From Candidatus Omnitrophota bacterium (GTDB lineage Bacteria > Omnitrophota > Gorgyraeia > Zapsychrales > Fredricksoniimonadaceae): a DNA stretch of 33,747 bases. Shown here one piece after another: positions 1 through 8,652 of this stretch (positions are counted from its first letter, which is position 1; every line of letters begins with the position of its first letter). Both the position numbers and the translations under genes were made by a program. The stretch is taken from positions 1 through 33,747 of the forward strand of contig JABDCU010000005.1 in the NCBI GenBank assembly GCA_013287965.1, read 5' to 3'. The notes beneath the pieces are model-generated. The model ran no database searches, had not been told where the DNA came from, and worked only from the letters and a program-made list of their open reading frames with translations.

Positions 1-581
1 GGGCCGTTAAAAAAATATTCCTTCCCTAATAAAAGAGTGACTGCCAAAAATACCCAGCCGGTCCGCTGCCATTTCACAGACCCTGCCTGGCAAACAGCAA
101 TGACAACTAAGGCAAGATACGTCCACCAGTACCAGATCATCATGGCCTTAAAAAATAAAATACCCGCAGCCAGCAAGGCCAACGCTGTCAGCACCTTGCG
201 GGGGACCCTGGCCTTTTGATAGAACACATAGCCAAAAACAGCGAAGACCGGATAATAAAAAAGCGCCGCGTTGCGAAGTGCCAGCGGCCCATCATGATGG
301 TAACTGATCAATGCCCGTGCTCCCACCCAGGCGAAATAAAGGCCCAGTAAAAACATTGTCCGCCTGGTAAATAATTTCCCGTCCTTACAGGCTGCGGCCA
401 GCAAGAGAATGCATAGGACCATCACGATCTCACCGATAAAGATGGGAAAACGCAGAAAGCCTAATGACAAATGGATTTGGGCAAAATAAGATGAGAATAT
501 TGATGCCGGCAGGCAATAGCCAAAGATCAGCCCCAGGCCGATACGGCTCGACCAAATATCTAAATTGGCATTACTTTTCAT
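1..581 (-). CDS. O-antigen ligase/polymerase-like membrane protein, N-terminal part (runs off the left edge); paralog of the next gene
   Basis: Not in the ORF track because it has no stop inside the window. Translating the minus strand from ATG at 579-581 gives MKSNANLDIWSSRIGLGLIFGYCLPASIFSSYFAQIHLSLGFLRFPIFIGEIVMVLCILLLAAACKDGKLFTRRT..., open to position 1 and colinear with the N-terminus of the 571-2121 product. Start overlaps the upstream stop (ATGAAAAGTAA). Confidence 0.88.
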   Translation of the reverse strand, partial: MKSNANLDIWSSRIGLGLIFGYCLPASIFSSYFAQIHLSLGFLRFPIFIGEIVMVLCILLLAAACKDGKLFTRRTMFLLGLYFAWVGARALISYHHDGPLALRNAALFYYPVFAVFGYVFYQKARVPRKVLTALALLAAGILFFKAMMIWYWWTYLALVVIAVCQAGSVKWQRTGWVFLAVTLLLGKEYFFNG

Positions 582-2121
582 GGTCCCTCTGTTTAAGCCC
601 GTCACGATAAGCCAGGGTGATGCCGAACAAAGACCAAAACACAATGGCATTGTAAGGAAACTCTAAAATGACAAAAAAATTAGATGCTATCAGCCAATAA
701 ACCAGGGCCCCGACCAGGAAACCGCCCTCGATGGAATTTAAATTAAAAAAATCCGCGACGATCCTGTACAGTATCGAAAACAAGATGCCGATCAAAAAAA
801 CGCCCAGGATACCGGCACGGTAAATGATGTGAAAAAATGAATTATGCGGAGTGATCCAGCCGTCCCGGGACCATTGCGGTTTTGCCCAGCCAAGCACTTC
901 CAGGGACCTTGACCGTTGAGGATGGCCAAAACTAAAACCCCACCATGCTTGTCTTTCAATAAGCTCACGGGCCATGTCCCGCCAAACAAAGAGGCGAAAA
1001 ACAATATTAATTTCATTCAACGCAAGTGAACGCTTCTCTATGACCGGGCTGTGTTGGACGTTTTTCAGCCAATACGACAGCACATCTGTCCCTTTGTCCT
1101 TGGCAGCAGCGGGAGCCGCAACCGGAGATACTGCTGGTGGGAATATCGCCAGTTGAGGTTCTTCAGGGTGATTGGTTGCCGCCCCGGTTGCCCCGGATGT
1201 TGTGCCTGGTGAAGATGGGTAAACATCGGCGATATTTTTAGGGTTGTAAAGACGAACCGGAAGCTTTTGAGGCGCAAACCTCGCTTGCTTGAGTTGATAG
1301 CGAAAATCGAATCCTTGATAGGTATCGATCATTTTTTGTATAGACATTACTGAAAAAGCAGCATTTCGATTTGAAAAAACAATAAAACCTATGATAAAAA
1401 AAAGAAAACTGATCAATAAAACCCTTAAAACAATAAGATCACGGCGTTTGGCCAATACGGCCCCAAAATAAAATACCAGAAAAACACCCGAACCAAATAT
1501 ACTTACAAAATGGGCCCGCGGGCCGTTAAAAAGATAGTCCTTCCCTAATAAAACAATGGCTGCCAAAAACACCCAGCCGAGCCAACGCCATTGCGCGGAC
1601 TTCGTTTGGCAAAGAGCAATGGCAAATAAAGAGACATATGTCCACCAGTACCAGATCATCATGAACTTAAAAAGCAGGACACCCGCAGCCAATAAGGCCA
1701 GCGCTGTCAATACATTCCGGGGAAGCTTGGATTTTTGATAAAACACATAGCCAAAAACAGCAAAGACCGGATAATAAAAAAGCGCCGCATTGCGCAAAGC
1801 CAGCGGCCCATCATGGTGGTAATCAACCAATGCGCGTACCCCCACCCAGCCAAAATAAAGGCCCAGTAAAAGCGTTGTCCGACGGGTAAATGATCGCCCG
1901 TCCTTACAGGCAACGGACAACAACAGCACGCATAGGCCCATGACGATCTCACCGATAAAGATGGGAAAATGCAGAAAACTCAGTGATAAATGGATCTGGG
2001 CAAAATAAGAATAAAATATCGATGCCAACAGGCAATAGCCAAAGACCAGCCCCAGGCCGATACGGCTTGACCAGCGGATCAAACAGCTTGAAAAGGTGAA
2101 CGGAACAGTTGATTGGTCCAT
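571..2121 (-). CDS. O-antigen ligase/polymerase (Wzy_C/WaaL-like) multi-pass membrane protein
   Basis: 516 aa, many hydrophobic segments, and a conserved ligase-type motif GWITPHNSFFHIIYRAGILGVFLIG. The start is uncertain: ATG at 2121 overlaps the GT2 gene by 43 bp; a TTG forming a TTGA overlap near 2082 would match the paralog N-terminus better. Confidence 0.8.
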   Translation of the reverse strand: MDQSTVPFTFSSCLIRWSSRIGLGLVFGYCLLASIFYSYFAQIHLSLSFLHFPIFIGEIVMGLCVLLLSVACKDGRSFTRRTTLLLGLYFGWVGVRALVDYHHDGPLALRNAALFYYPVFAVFGYVFYQKSKLPRNVLTALALLAAGVLLFKFMMIWYWWTYVSLFAIALCQTKSAQWRWLGWVFLAAIVLLGKDYLFNGPRAHFVSIFGSGVFLVFYFGAVLAKRRDLIVLRVLLISFLFFIIGFIVFSNRNAAFSVMSIQKMIDTYQGFDFRYQLKQARFAPQKLPVRLYNPKNIADVYPSSPGTTSGATGAATNHPEEPQLAIFPPAVSPVAAPAAAKDKGTDVLSYWLKNVQHSPVIEKRSLALNEINIVFRLFVWRDMARELIERQAWWGFSFGHPQRSRSLEVLGWAKPQWSRDGWITPHNSFFHIIYRAGILGVFLIGILFSILYRIVADFFNLNSIEGGFLVGALVYWLIASNFFVILEFPYNAIVFWSLFGITLAYRDGLKQRDHEK

Positions 2122-2966
2122 AAAACATCCGGATTGGCCGCAAGCGCGGACAATATCTTTGTTAAACCTAAAAAAGCCTTTCCGCTCCTGAACATGGCCA
2201 GGCCGCAGCGGATCTCATATTTGGCGACAGCAGAACGGTTCATGCGACGGGCTTTCTTGCTTAAAGGAAGCTTTTCCCCCGCGTATTTTGTCAAACGCAA
2301 ACCTTCAACAGCAACATCCATCGCATGCTTGGATGAATGGGACATATTACCAGAATAGACCCTAAGTTTACAAAGATATTTTCCGATGACCGCTAACTTG
2401 CCGTATTGCGCCAGCGCTAAAATAAGCGCGAAATCCTGCGCGTAAACATAATCTTGCGGAAATCCCCCCACGGCCAAAGCTGCTTTACGGCGGAACATCG
2501 CTGAAGAATTGACAATGGGATCGATCCACCCCAAACATTCATGGAGGGCCCGCGGGTCTGTCGGAGGTTCCCATGTCTTAAACACACGGCCCTTCTCATC
2601 CATCTGCTGGACCCATGATGCCACTAACACCGTCTCAGGGTCTTTGTCCAGGAATTCAACCTGTTGGCTAAACCGCTGGGGATGGGCTGTATCGTCCGCG
2701 TCAAGAATGGCGATATATTCACCCTGGACCTGGCCCAAGGCAAAGGCAAGCGCCGGTGTACGCCCGATATTTTTAGGAAATGAAAAAACCCGTATCCTGG
2801 GGTCCTGATAGCTTGCCAGGATCGCCGGTGACTCGTCCCTTGAGCCATTTTCTACAGCGATCAATTCCCAATCAGGAAAACTTTGCGCAATCAAACTGTC
2901 AATACTTTCACGCAAGAACGGTGCCGCGTTATAAATGGTCATCAACACTGAAACGCGCGCTTTCAT
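2079..2966 (-). CDS. Glycosyltransferase family 2
   Basis: MKARVSVLMTIYNAAPFLRESIDSLIAQSFPDWELIAVENGSRDES...ILDADDTAHPQRF: GT-A fold with a DAD-type DxD motif. ATGA overlap with the upstream gene (2963-2966). Confidence 0.93.
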   Translation of the reverse strand: MKARVSVLMTIYNAAPFLRESIDSLIAQSFPDWELIAVENGSRDESPAILASYQDPRIRVFSFPKNIGRTPALAFALGQVQGEYIAILDADDTAHPQRFSQQVEFLDKDPETVLVASWVQQMDEKGRVFKTWEPPTDPRALHECLGWIDPIVNSSAMFRRKAALAVGGFPQDYVYAQDFALILALAQYGKLAVIGKYLCKLRVYSGNMSHSSKHAMDVAVEGLRLTKYAGEKLPLSKKARRMNRSAVAKYEIRCGLAMFRSGKAFLGLTKILSALAANPDVLWTNQLFRSPFQAV

Positions 2967-3943
2967 GCCTTTGCACCCTGCTGCATTGACGCGCAGATCT
3001 TCAGCGTTTGTTTGATCTCCTCATCCATAAGACCCATGAGGACAAAACCCGTCTGTTTTAATTTACTGATATCATAATTTAGATCTGCCGCGCTTTCGTT
3101 GACACCCGGCTGCGGCCTGATCAGTTCCGGCTTATACCCCAGAGTTTCCTGGGACAATTTAATGATCCGCTCTGCCATGGCCAATACGCTCATCGAAGAT
3201 TCACCGCCGGCATTGAACAGGCCATCCGCCGCCTTCACGCGGGGCAAATTTAAAAAATGAGAAGCTGCGCGGCCGACATCATGCAAGGTGATAAAATCAC
3301 GCTGTTGTATCCCGCTGGAACGCAGGACAAGCTTCTTGTCACGCACGGCTTGCATGCAAAGATCATTGACCAGCAGCATCCAGCAATCCGGCCCGCTGTG
3401 GGCCGGCGCGCCAAAACCATTGGACAGGCGCAGCACAATGCCTTGGATACTGGCCTTGTCATGGGCGGCAAGTACAAATTCTTCAGCAGCATGGTGCGTG
3501 ATGGCGTAAGGATGAATGGGCCTGGGAAGCGAGCGTTCGGTAATATGCCCGGCCAGCGGTGCGCCGTAAACATGCGCGGTAGAAAAATAAATAAAACGCT
3601 CAACCCCCGCGCTAATAGCGGCGTTTAACAAACGCGCGGTGCCCAAGGTGTTGACCTCAACAGCCCTGTCAGGATGACTGCGGCATTCCGCTTCATTAAT
3701 AGCTGCCAAGTGTATGACTGTGCGTACTTCCTTTAACGCGCTGTCAAATGTCGCAGGTTTTAATAGATCGAGAGGAGTTGTTTGGGCCTCAGGAAGCCAT
3801 GACGGAGAAGTTAAATGGCGACGGCTGGCCAGGCGCACTTGCCAGGAGGTCTGCCGCGCAATATCAAGCGCGATGCGCCCTCCCAAATACCCAAAACCGC
3901 CTGTGATCAAGACCCGATCGCTCACTATTTTTTCAACTCCCAT
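2963..3943 (-). CDS. NAD(P)-dependent epimerase/dehydratase (extended SDR), probable nucleotide-sugar reductase/epimerase
   Basis: VLITGGFGYLGGRIALDIA (GxxGxxG), HLAAINEAE, STAHVYG...YAITHHAAEE (the usual YxxxK lysine appears replaced by H). A GTG start at 3925 is also possible. Confidence 0.85.
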   Translation of the reverse strand: MGVEKIVSDRVLITGGFGYLGGRIALDIARQTSWQVRLASRRHLTSPSWLPEAQTTPLDLLKPATFDSALKEVRTVIHLAAINEAECRSHPDRAVEVNTLGTARLLNAAISAGVERFIYFSTAHVYGAPLAGHITERSLPRPIHPYAITHHAAEEFVLAAHDKASIQGIVLRLSNGFGAPAHSGPDCWMLLVNDLCMQAVRDKKLVLRSSGIQQRDFITLHDVGRAASHFLNLPRVKAADGLFNAGGESSMSVLAMAERIIKLSQETLGYKPELIRPQPGVNESAADLNYDISKLKQTGFVLMGLMDEEIKQTLKICASMQQGAKA

Positions 3944-4371
3944 TGATACGGGATGGACTTATCAAACGGATCTTTCCGTTGTGATTCTTGAGGATCATGG
4001 GGTATTGACGCGCAATTGGCCACGATCGCCATTTCACTCCCCATTCCCTGAAAACCGCTCCAGATCATCGCAGGCACTGTCACCAGGCAATAGTTATTAT
4101 CGCCCAAAAGGACCTCCATCACCTGCCCTCGTGTCTTGCTCTGCGGCCTGTCATCATAAAGCACGAATTTAATTTGTCCGTAAGGCACGGCATAATTGAG
4201 CACCATCTTCTGATGGAAATGCCAGCCCTTGACAGCGCCGGGATAAACACAGGAAAAATAGATCTCCCCGAAACCCTTGAACACCGGCGCGTCACTGCGC
4301 AGCATGTGCATCACCTTGCCGCGCTCATCAGCCATTTGCTTTAAGGGGGTGATCACCACACCGTCGATCAT
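3925..4371 (-). CDS. RmlC-like cupin, dTDP-4-dehydrorhamnose 3,5-epimerase family
   Basis: MIDGVVITPLKQMADERGKVMHMLRSD...VKGWHFHQKMVLNYAVPYGQIKFVLYDDR. The track ORF runs to 4452, but ATG at 4371 gives a 4-bp ATGA overlap with rfbG and matches the family N-terminus. Confidence 0.82.
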   Translation of the reverse strand: MIDGVVITPLKQMADERGKVMHMLRSDAPVFKGFGEIYFSCVYPGAVKGWHFHQKMVLNYAVPYGQIKFVLYDDRPQSKTRGQVMEVLLGDNNYCLVTVPAMIWSGFQGMGSEMAIVANCASIPHDPQESQRKDPFDKSIPYQWELKK

Positions 4372-5435
4372 CCTGCCGCCTCCATATAACTTTTGATCTG
4401 CTCCCGGGTCTTGGCCATGGCTGCCTTGCCGCCTAAAACTTCTTTGTACCATGTGATCGTTTCAACAATGGTCCTGTCAAAATCCCACAACGGATACCAG
4501 CTTAAGCATTGATAGGCCTTATCGCAATTTAAATGCAAGAGCCCATCCTCGTGTGGAGCATTGGCCTCAGGAGATACTTGGGACTTGCCCTTCCCCCACG
4601 CTAAAATGGAACGGTCGACCAATTCTTTGACGGTCTTGATAGACTGCACCCTAGGCCCGAAATTATAAGACCCTGAGAATTTCTTTGGGTCTTCTAAAAG
4701 TTTTGCCGCGAGGGTCAGATATCCTGAAAGAGGTGCCAGCACATGCTGCCAAGGCCTCGTCGATGAAGGGTTCCTGATCAATACCGGTGTGCCTTCCTTT
4801 AAAGAACGCACACAATCCGGGATGATCCGGTTTTTGGCCCAATCCCCTCCGCCGATGACATTTCCGGCCCGGGCAGAGGCAATGCCGAAATTCTTCTTCG
4901 AACCCAAAAAGGAATCATGATACGCCGCAAAAACCATCTCCGCAGCAGCTTTTGAAGCGCTGTAAGGATCATGCCCTCCCAACGGATCATTCTCACGGTA
5001 TCCCCATACCCATTCATTGTTCTTATAACATTTATCAGACGTGATATAGACAACGGCTTTTAAAGAATCACTTGTACGCACGGCTTCCAGAATATTGACC
5101 GAGCCGCCGACATTGGTATCAAAGGTGCGTTTGGGTTCTTGATAAGAAACCCGAACAATGGCCTGCGCGGCAAGATGGAACATGATCTCAGGTTTAAACC
5201 CATCAACAATGGCCTGCACCTGTTTTAAGTCGCGAATATCCCCGTCCACATGGCGGATGATCGTGCCTAATTTAAGAAGGCTGTAGTGGCTATCATCTGT
5301 TTCCGGCGGCAGGGCAAAACCGCAGACCTCTGCGCCAAGCTCATGAAGCCATAAGCTCAACCATGAACCCTTAAACCCGGTGTCTCCGGTGACAAGCACT
5401 TTTTTGCCTTTGAATGCACGCTGCAATACGTTCAT
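4368..5435 (-). CDS. rfbG: CDP-glucose 4,6-dehydratase
   Basis: VLVTGDTGFKGSWLSLWLHELGAEVCGFALPPET and YITSDKCYKNNEWVWGYRENDPLGGHDPYSASKAAAE are hallmark RfbG sequences. The track start is 5450; ATG at 5435 (MNVLQRAFKGKKVLVTG) makes an ATGA overlap with rfbF. Confidence 0.96.
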   Translation of the reverse strand: MNVLQRAFKGKKVLVTGDTGFKGSWLSLWLHELGAEVCGFALPPETDDSHYSLLKLGTIIRHVDGDIRDLKQVQAIVDGFKPEIMFHLAAQAIVRVSYQEPKRTFDTNVGGSVNILEAVRTSDSLKAVVYITSDKCYKNNEWVWGYRENDPLGGHDPYSASKAAAEMVFAAYHDSFLGSKKNFGIASARAGNVIGGGDWAKNRIIPDCVRSLKEGTPVLIRNPSSTRPWQHVLAPLSGYLTLAAKLLEDPKKFSGSYNFGPRVQSIKTVKELVDRSILAWGKGKSQVSPEANAPHEDGLLHLNCDKAYQCLSWYPLWDFDRTIVETITWYKEVLGGKAAMAKTREQIKSYMEAAG

Positions 5436-6217
5436 TTCCATATGACCCATGGCGCCTTTCCTTCATTAAATAAGGAGTTCAATAATAAATAATCCCGGGA
5501 AGTATCCATCGGCTGCCAAAACCCCTTATGTTCATAAACCATCATCTGGCCTTTTTTGACAAGCTCCTGGATGGGGCCCAGCTCAAAAGCCAGGTCTTCT
5601 TTATCATTAAGGTATTTAAAGAAATCTTTGCGGCAGACAAAAAAACCTCCGGAGATCAGCCCCGCGGCAGCCTGGGTCTTTTCATTGAATTCAATGACCT
5701 GGCCCTTGCCATCGCTCATCAATTCCCCAAACCTTCCCGGAGGCCTGACACCGGAAACAGTAAGGACCTTGCCATGGGACAGATGAAAATTAACCAGCTT
5801 TTTGATATCAATGTTCCCCACACCGTCGCCATAGGTCAGCAGGAAATGGTCTTCTCCCGCGACATACTTTTGGATCTTTTTGACCCTGGCCCCGGTCATC
5901 GCGTTTGCCCCGGTTTCCGCTAACGTGATCTTCCAATCCAGCTCCTGATGTTTATTATGGAAGGTGACCGGCTTTTTAGCGTTGAGGGCCACGGTGATAT
6001 CATTGGTATTCACTTCGTAATTAAGGAAGAAATTCTTGATGACATGGCTTTTATACCCTAAACACAGGACAAATTCATGATGGCCGAAAGAAGCGTAATA
6101 CTTCATGATATGCCACAGGATTGGGTATCCACCGACAGGGATCATGGGTTTAGGGATATCATCCGCAACGTCACGGATCCTGGTCCCATGCCCGCCGCAC
6201 AATATAACAACTTTCAT
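5432..6217 (-). CDS. rfbF: Glucose-1-phosphate cytidylyltransferase
   Basis: MKVVILCGGHGTRIRDVADDIPKPMIPVGGYPILWHIMKYYASFGHHEFVLCLGYK is the RfbF signature. Strong Shine-Dalgarno AAGGAGGA just upstream in the minus-strand gap 6218-6234. Confidence 0.96.
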   Translation of the reverse strand: MKVVILCGGHGTRIRDVADDIPKPMIPVGGYPILWHIMKYYASFGHHEFVLCLGYKSHVIKNFFLNYEVNTNDITVALNAKKPVTFHNKHQELDWKITLAETGANAMTGARVKKIQKYVAGEDHFLLTYGDGVGNIDIKKLVNFHLSHGKVLTVSGVRPPGRFGELMSDGKGQVIEFNEKTQAAAGLISGGFFVCRKDFFKYLNDKEDLAFELGPIQELVKKGQMMVYEHKGFWQPMDTSRDYLLLNSLFNEGKAPWVIWK

Positions 6218-6234
6218 GAGCAGTCCTCCTTAAA

Positions 6235-6966
6235 TTAAAGAGCTGTTTTTTTCTTCAACCACCCTTTAAGGTGGTTGAGCAAGATCTTTCTCCTGGGCAA
6301 AAAAGATTCCGGTATTTCCTGCTTACCGGTCTTCAAATGGAACGGCTTTTCTATGGGCCTCTTCTCAATGACAAGGATGCTGTCATAATAATGCAATGAA
6401 TGGACTGATTTGGTGAATTCCGTTACGCGTAATCTTCTCTGACGGGAATGCCAGGCATTGATATGATCGATAAAATTCTTGCTGTAATTGATAAAGGTAT
6501 TGCTTTTCTTATAGCCTCCCCCGTACTCCGGCCAATAACTGGTATGCAGGTCTTCGCAAAGGTACACGCCATTGTCACTGATGCAGAAAAACAATTCTTC
6601 ATAAGTGTTTATTTGCTGTTTCATGGTATGGCCGCCGTCGTCGATCAGGATATCTATCCGCGGGACCTTGTTCTTTAAAGACCGCAGGAATTTCCTGTCC
6701 TGCTGGTCTCCGATGAGTATTTCAATTTGTTCTTCTTCCAGCTTTTTGCATAGGGGATTGATATCTACCCCGAATATTTTTGCCTTAGGCCCGAAATATT
6801 CCTTCCACATCTGCAAAGAGCCCCCCTGGAACACGCCGAATTCAACAACGTGGACATCCGTGCCCCGAAAACGCGCAAAGTGCCGGTCATAGATCTCAAA
6901 ATAATGTTTCCATTTATGGATCATCCTGCCTGTATTTTCCGTAAAATGCTTTTCCAGATCATTCAT
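6235..6966 (-). CDS. Class I SAM-dependent methyltransferase (macrocin/TylE-like sugar O-methyltransferase type)
   Basis: HVVEFGVFQGGSLQMWKEYFGPKAKIFGVDINP...IDILIDDGGHTMKQQINTYEELF. Confidence 0.78.
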   Translation of the reverse strand: MNDLEKHFTENTGRMIHKWKHYFEIYDRHFARFRGTDVHVVEFGVFQGGSLQMWKEYFGPKAKIFGVDINPLCKKLEEEQIEILIGDQQDRKFLRSLKNKVPRIDILIDDGGHTMKQQINTYEELFFCISDNGVYLCEDLHTSYWPEYGGGYKKSNTFINYSKNFIDHINAWHSRQRRLRVTEFTKSVHSLHYYDSILVIEKRPIEKPFHLKTGKQEIPESFLPRRKILLNHLKGWLKKKTAL

Positions 6967-6985
6967 GGTTAAGACCTTTCCCCAA

Positions 6986-7660
6986 TCAAGACTTATGAAG
7001 TCTGCGCGTGGTTTTCCGTTCCGTGTCCTTCTCCAAGACTAAATAATACTGATATGTCACGAAATCTTCCAGTAAATTAAAGCTCATCGCGTGCGCTATC
7101 TTTAAGATATTGGTGGCATCTATATTACGGCCAATGGCCTTGATCTTAAAACCGGTCTCAGCGAACATTTCTTTCATGCCTATAAAAGTAAAGAACCTCA
7201 AATGGGTCTTATCAAGGATGCCCTGTTGCGTGTAATCCCAATATCCGGTCAACAGCTGATAAATGACCCTGTAATGCCTGACATTAGGGATACTCACCAC
7301 CCAAACGCCATGGTCGTCCAGCAAGGGGCGCAATTTTTTTATCGTTTGCCATGGGTCCGCCAGATGCTCCAGCAGATCCAGGGTAATGATACAGTCAAAA
7401 TATTTATTATCAAAGGGCAGATTTAAAATATCAATGTTGCCTTCAATGACTTTATTGATGCGTTGCCTTGCTATTTGGGCGGATGCCTTGTCCATTTCAA
7501 CACCGGTGTATTCCACATCAGGATTTCTTTCCTTGATGGCTTTTCCAAAATTAGCTTCACCGCAGCCGATCTCAAGTATCTTTTTGGCGGAAGGCGGAAC
7601 AAGTGCCAACAGGTCCTTCCTTTCATATTGATAATACTGCCTGCCCTTTTCCAAGCTCAT
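6986..7660 (-). CDS. Class I SAM-dependent methyltransferase (methyltransf_11/23 type)
   Basis: ILEIGCGEANFGKAIKERNPDVEYTGVEMDK...FDCIITLDLLEHLADPW. ATG at 7660 (MSLEKGRQYY) gives an ATGA overlap with rfbB; the track start at 7711 is probably too long. Confidence 0.88.
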   Translation of the reverse strand: MSLEKGRQYYQYERKDLLALVPPSAKKILEIGCGEANFGKAIKERNPDVEYTGVEMDKASAQIARQRINKVIEGNIDILNLPFDNKYFDCIITLDLLEHLADPWQTIKKLRPLLDDHGVWVVSIPNVRHYRVIYQLLTGYWDYTQQGILDKTHLRFFTFIGMKEMFAETGFKIKAIGRNIDATNILKIAHAMSFNLLEDFVTYQYYLVLEKDTERKTTRRLHKS

Positions 7661-8652
7661 CTGCCGCCCCCCTGTTGACGATACGCGCCGCTCTTGGTCC
7701 GGGATATCCACTCAGGATGATCAACGTACCATTTGATCGTGCGTTTGATCCCGTCCGCGAAAGTGACCGCCGGCTCCCAGCCGAGTTCATTCTTGATCTT
7801 TACCGCGTCAATAGCATAGCGCCGGTCATGGCCCGGGCGGTCCTGTACAAAATTGATGAGACTCTCCGGCTTGCCTAATTCCTTGAGTATAAGCTTAACA
7901 ATATCAATATTACACCACTCATTATTGCCGCCGATATTATACACTTCCCCTATCTTGCCGTGATGAAGGACACGATCAATGGCAGCGCAATGGTCCTGCA
8001 CATAAAGCCAATCGCGCACATTTTTCCCGTCACCATAGACCGGCAAAGGCTTACCCGCAAGCGCGTTGACTATCATGAGAGGAACAAGCTTCTCGGGGAA
8101 TTGATACGCCCCATAATTATTAGAACAGCGCGTGATGATCGCCGGAAAACCGAATGTATGGTGATACGCATGCACCAAAAGATCTGCGCCTGCCTTGCTG
8201 GCTGAATAAGGGCTGTTAGGGGCAAGCGGCGAGTCTTCTGTGAAATAACCTGTGTCTCCCAAGTCCCCATAAACTTCATCCGTGGAAACATGGATAAAAC
8301 GTTCGATCCCGCAAGCCCTGGCATGGTCTAACAAAACCTGGGTACCTAAAGTGTTTGTCCTGGTAAAAACTTCCGGGCCTTCAATGCTGCGGTCCACATG
8401 CGATTCAGCCGCGAAGTGCACGACCTTTTGCGCCCGTTTCATCACTGCGGACACATCCGCGGCCGATGTAATGTCGCCACGGACGAATTCATAACGCCCA
8501 TTAGAAGCAATATCCTCAAGATTATCAGGATTACCCGCGTAAGTAAGCGCGTCAAAATTGATCACCCGGTAATCAGGATATTTATTAAGGACATGCCTGA
8601 TGAAATTCGTCCCGATAAACCCGCAGCCGCCTGTAACAAGAAGTTTATTCAT
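7657..8652 (-). CDS. rfbB: dTDP-glucose 4,6-dehydratase
   Basis: MNKLLVTGGCGFIGTNFIRHVLNKYPDYRVINFDALTYAGNPDNL, HVSTDEVYGDLG, SPYSASKAGAD. ATG at 8652 overlaps the rfbD stop (ATGA). Confidence 0.97.
   Translation of the reverse strand: MNKLLVTGGCGFIGTNFIRHVLNKYPDYRVINFDALTYAGNPDNLEDIASNGRYEFVRGDITSAADVSAVMKRAQKVVHFAAESHVDRSIEGPEVFTRTNTLGTQVLLDHARACGIERFIHVSTDEVYGDLGDTGYFTEDSPLAPNSPYSASKAGADLLVHAYHHTFGFPAIITRCSNNYGAYQFPEKLVPLMIVNALAGKPLPVYGDGKNVRDWLYVQDHCAAIDRVLHHGKIGEVYNIGGNNEWCNIDIVKLILKELGKPESLINFVQDRPGHDRRYAIDAVKIKNELGWEPAVTFADGIKRTIKWYVDHPEWISRTKSGAYRQQGGGR

Noticed and set aside
4372-4452. N-terminal extension of the RmlC-like cupin (MVQRSFRRQGSHGQDPGADQKLYGGGR)
   Set aside because: Overlaps the rfbG C-terminus out of frame; the ATGA-coupled start at 4371 is better.
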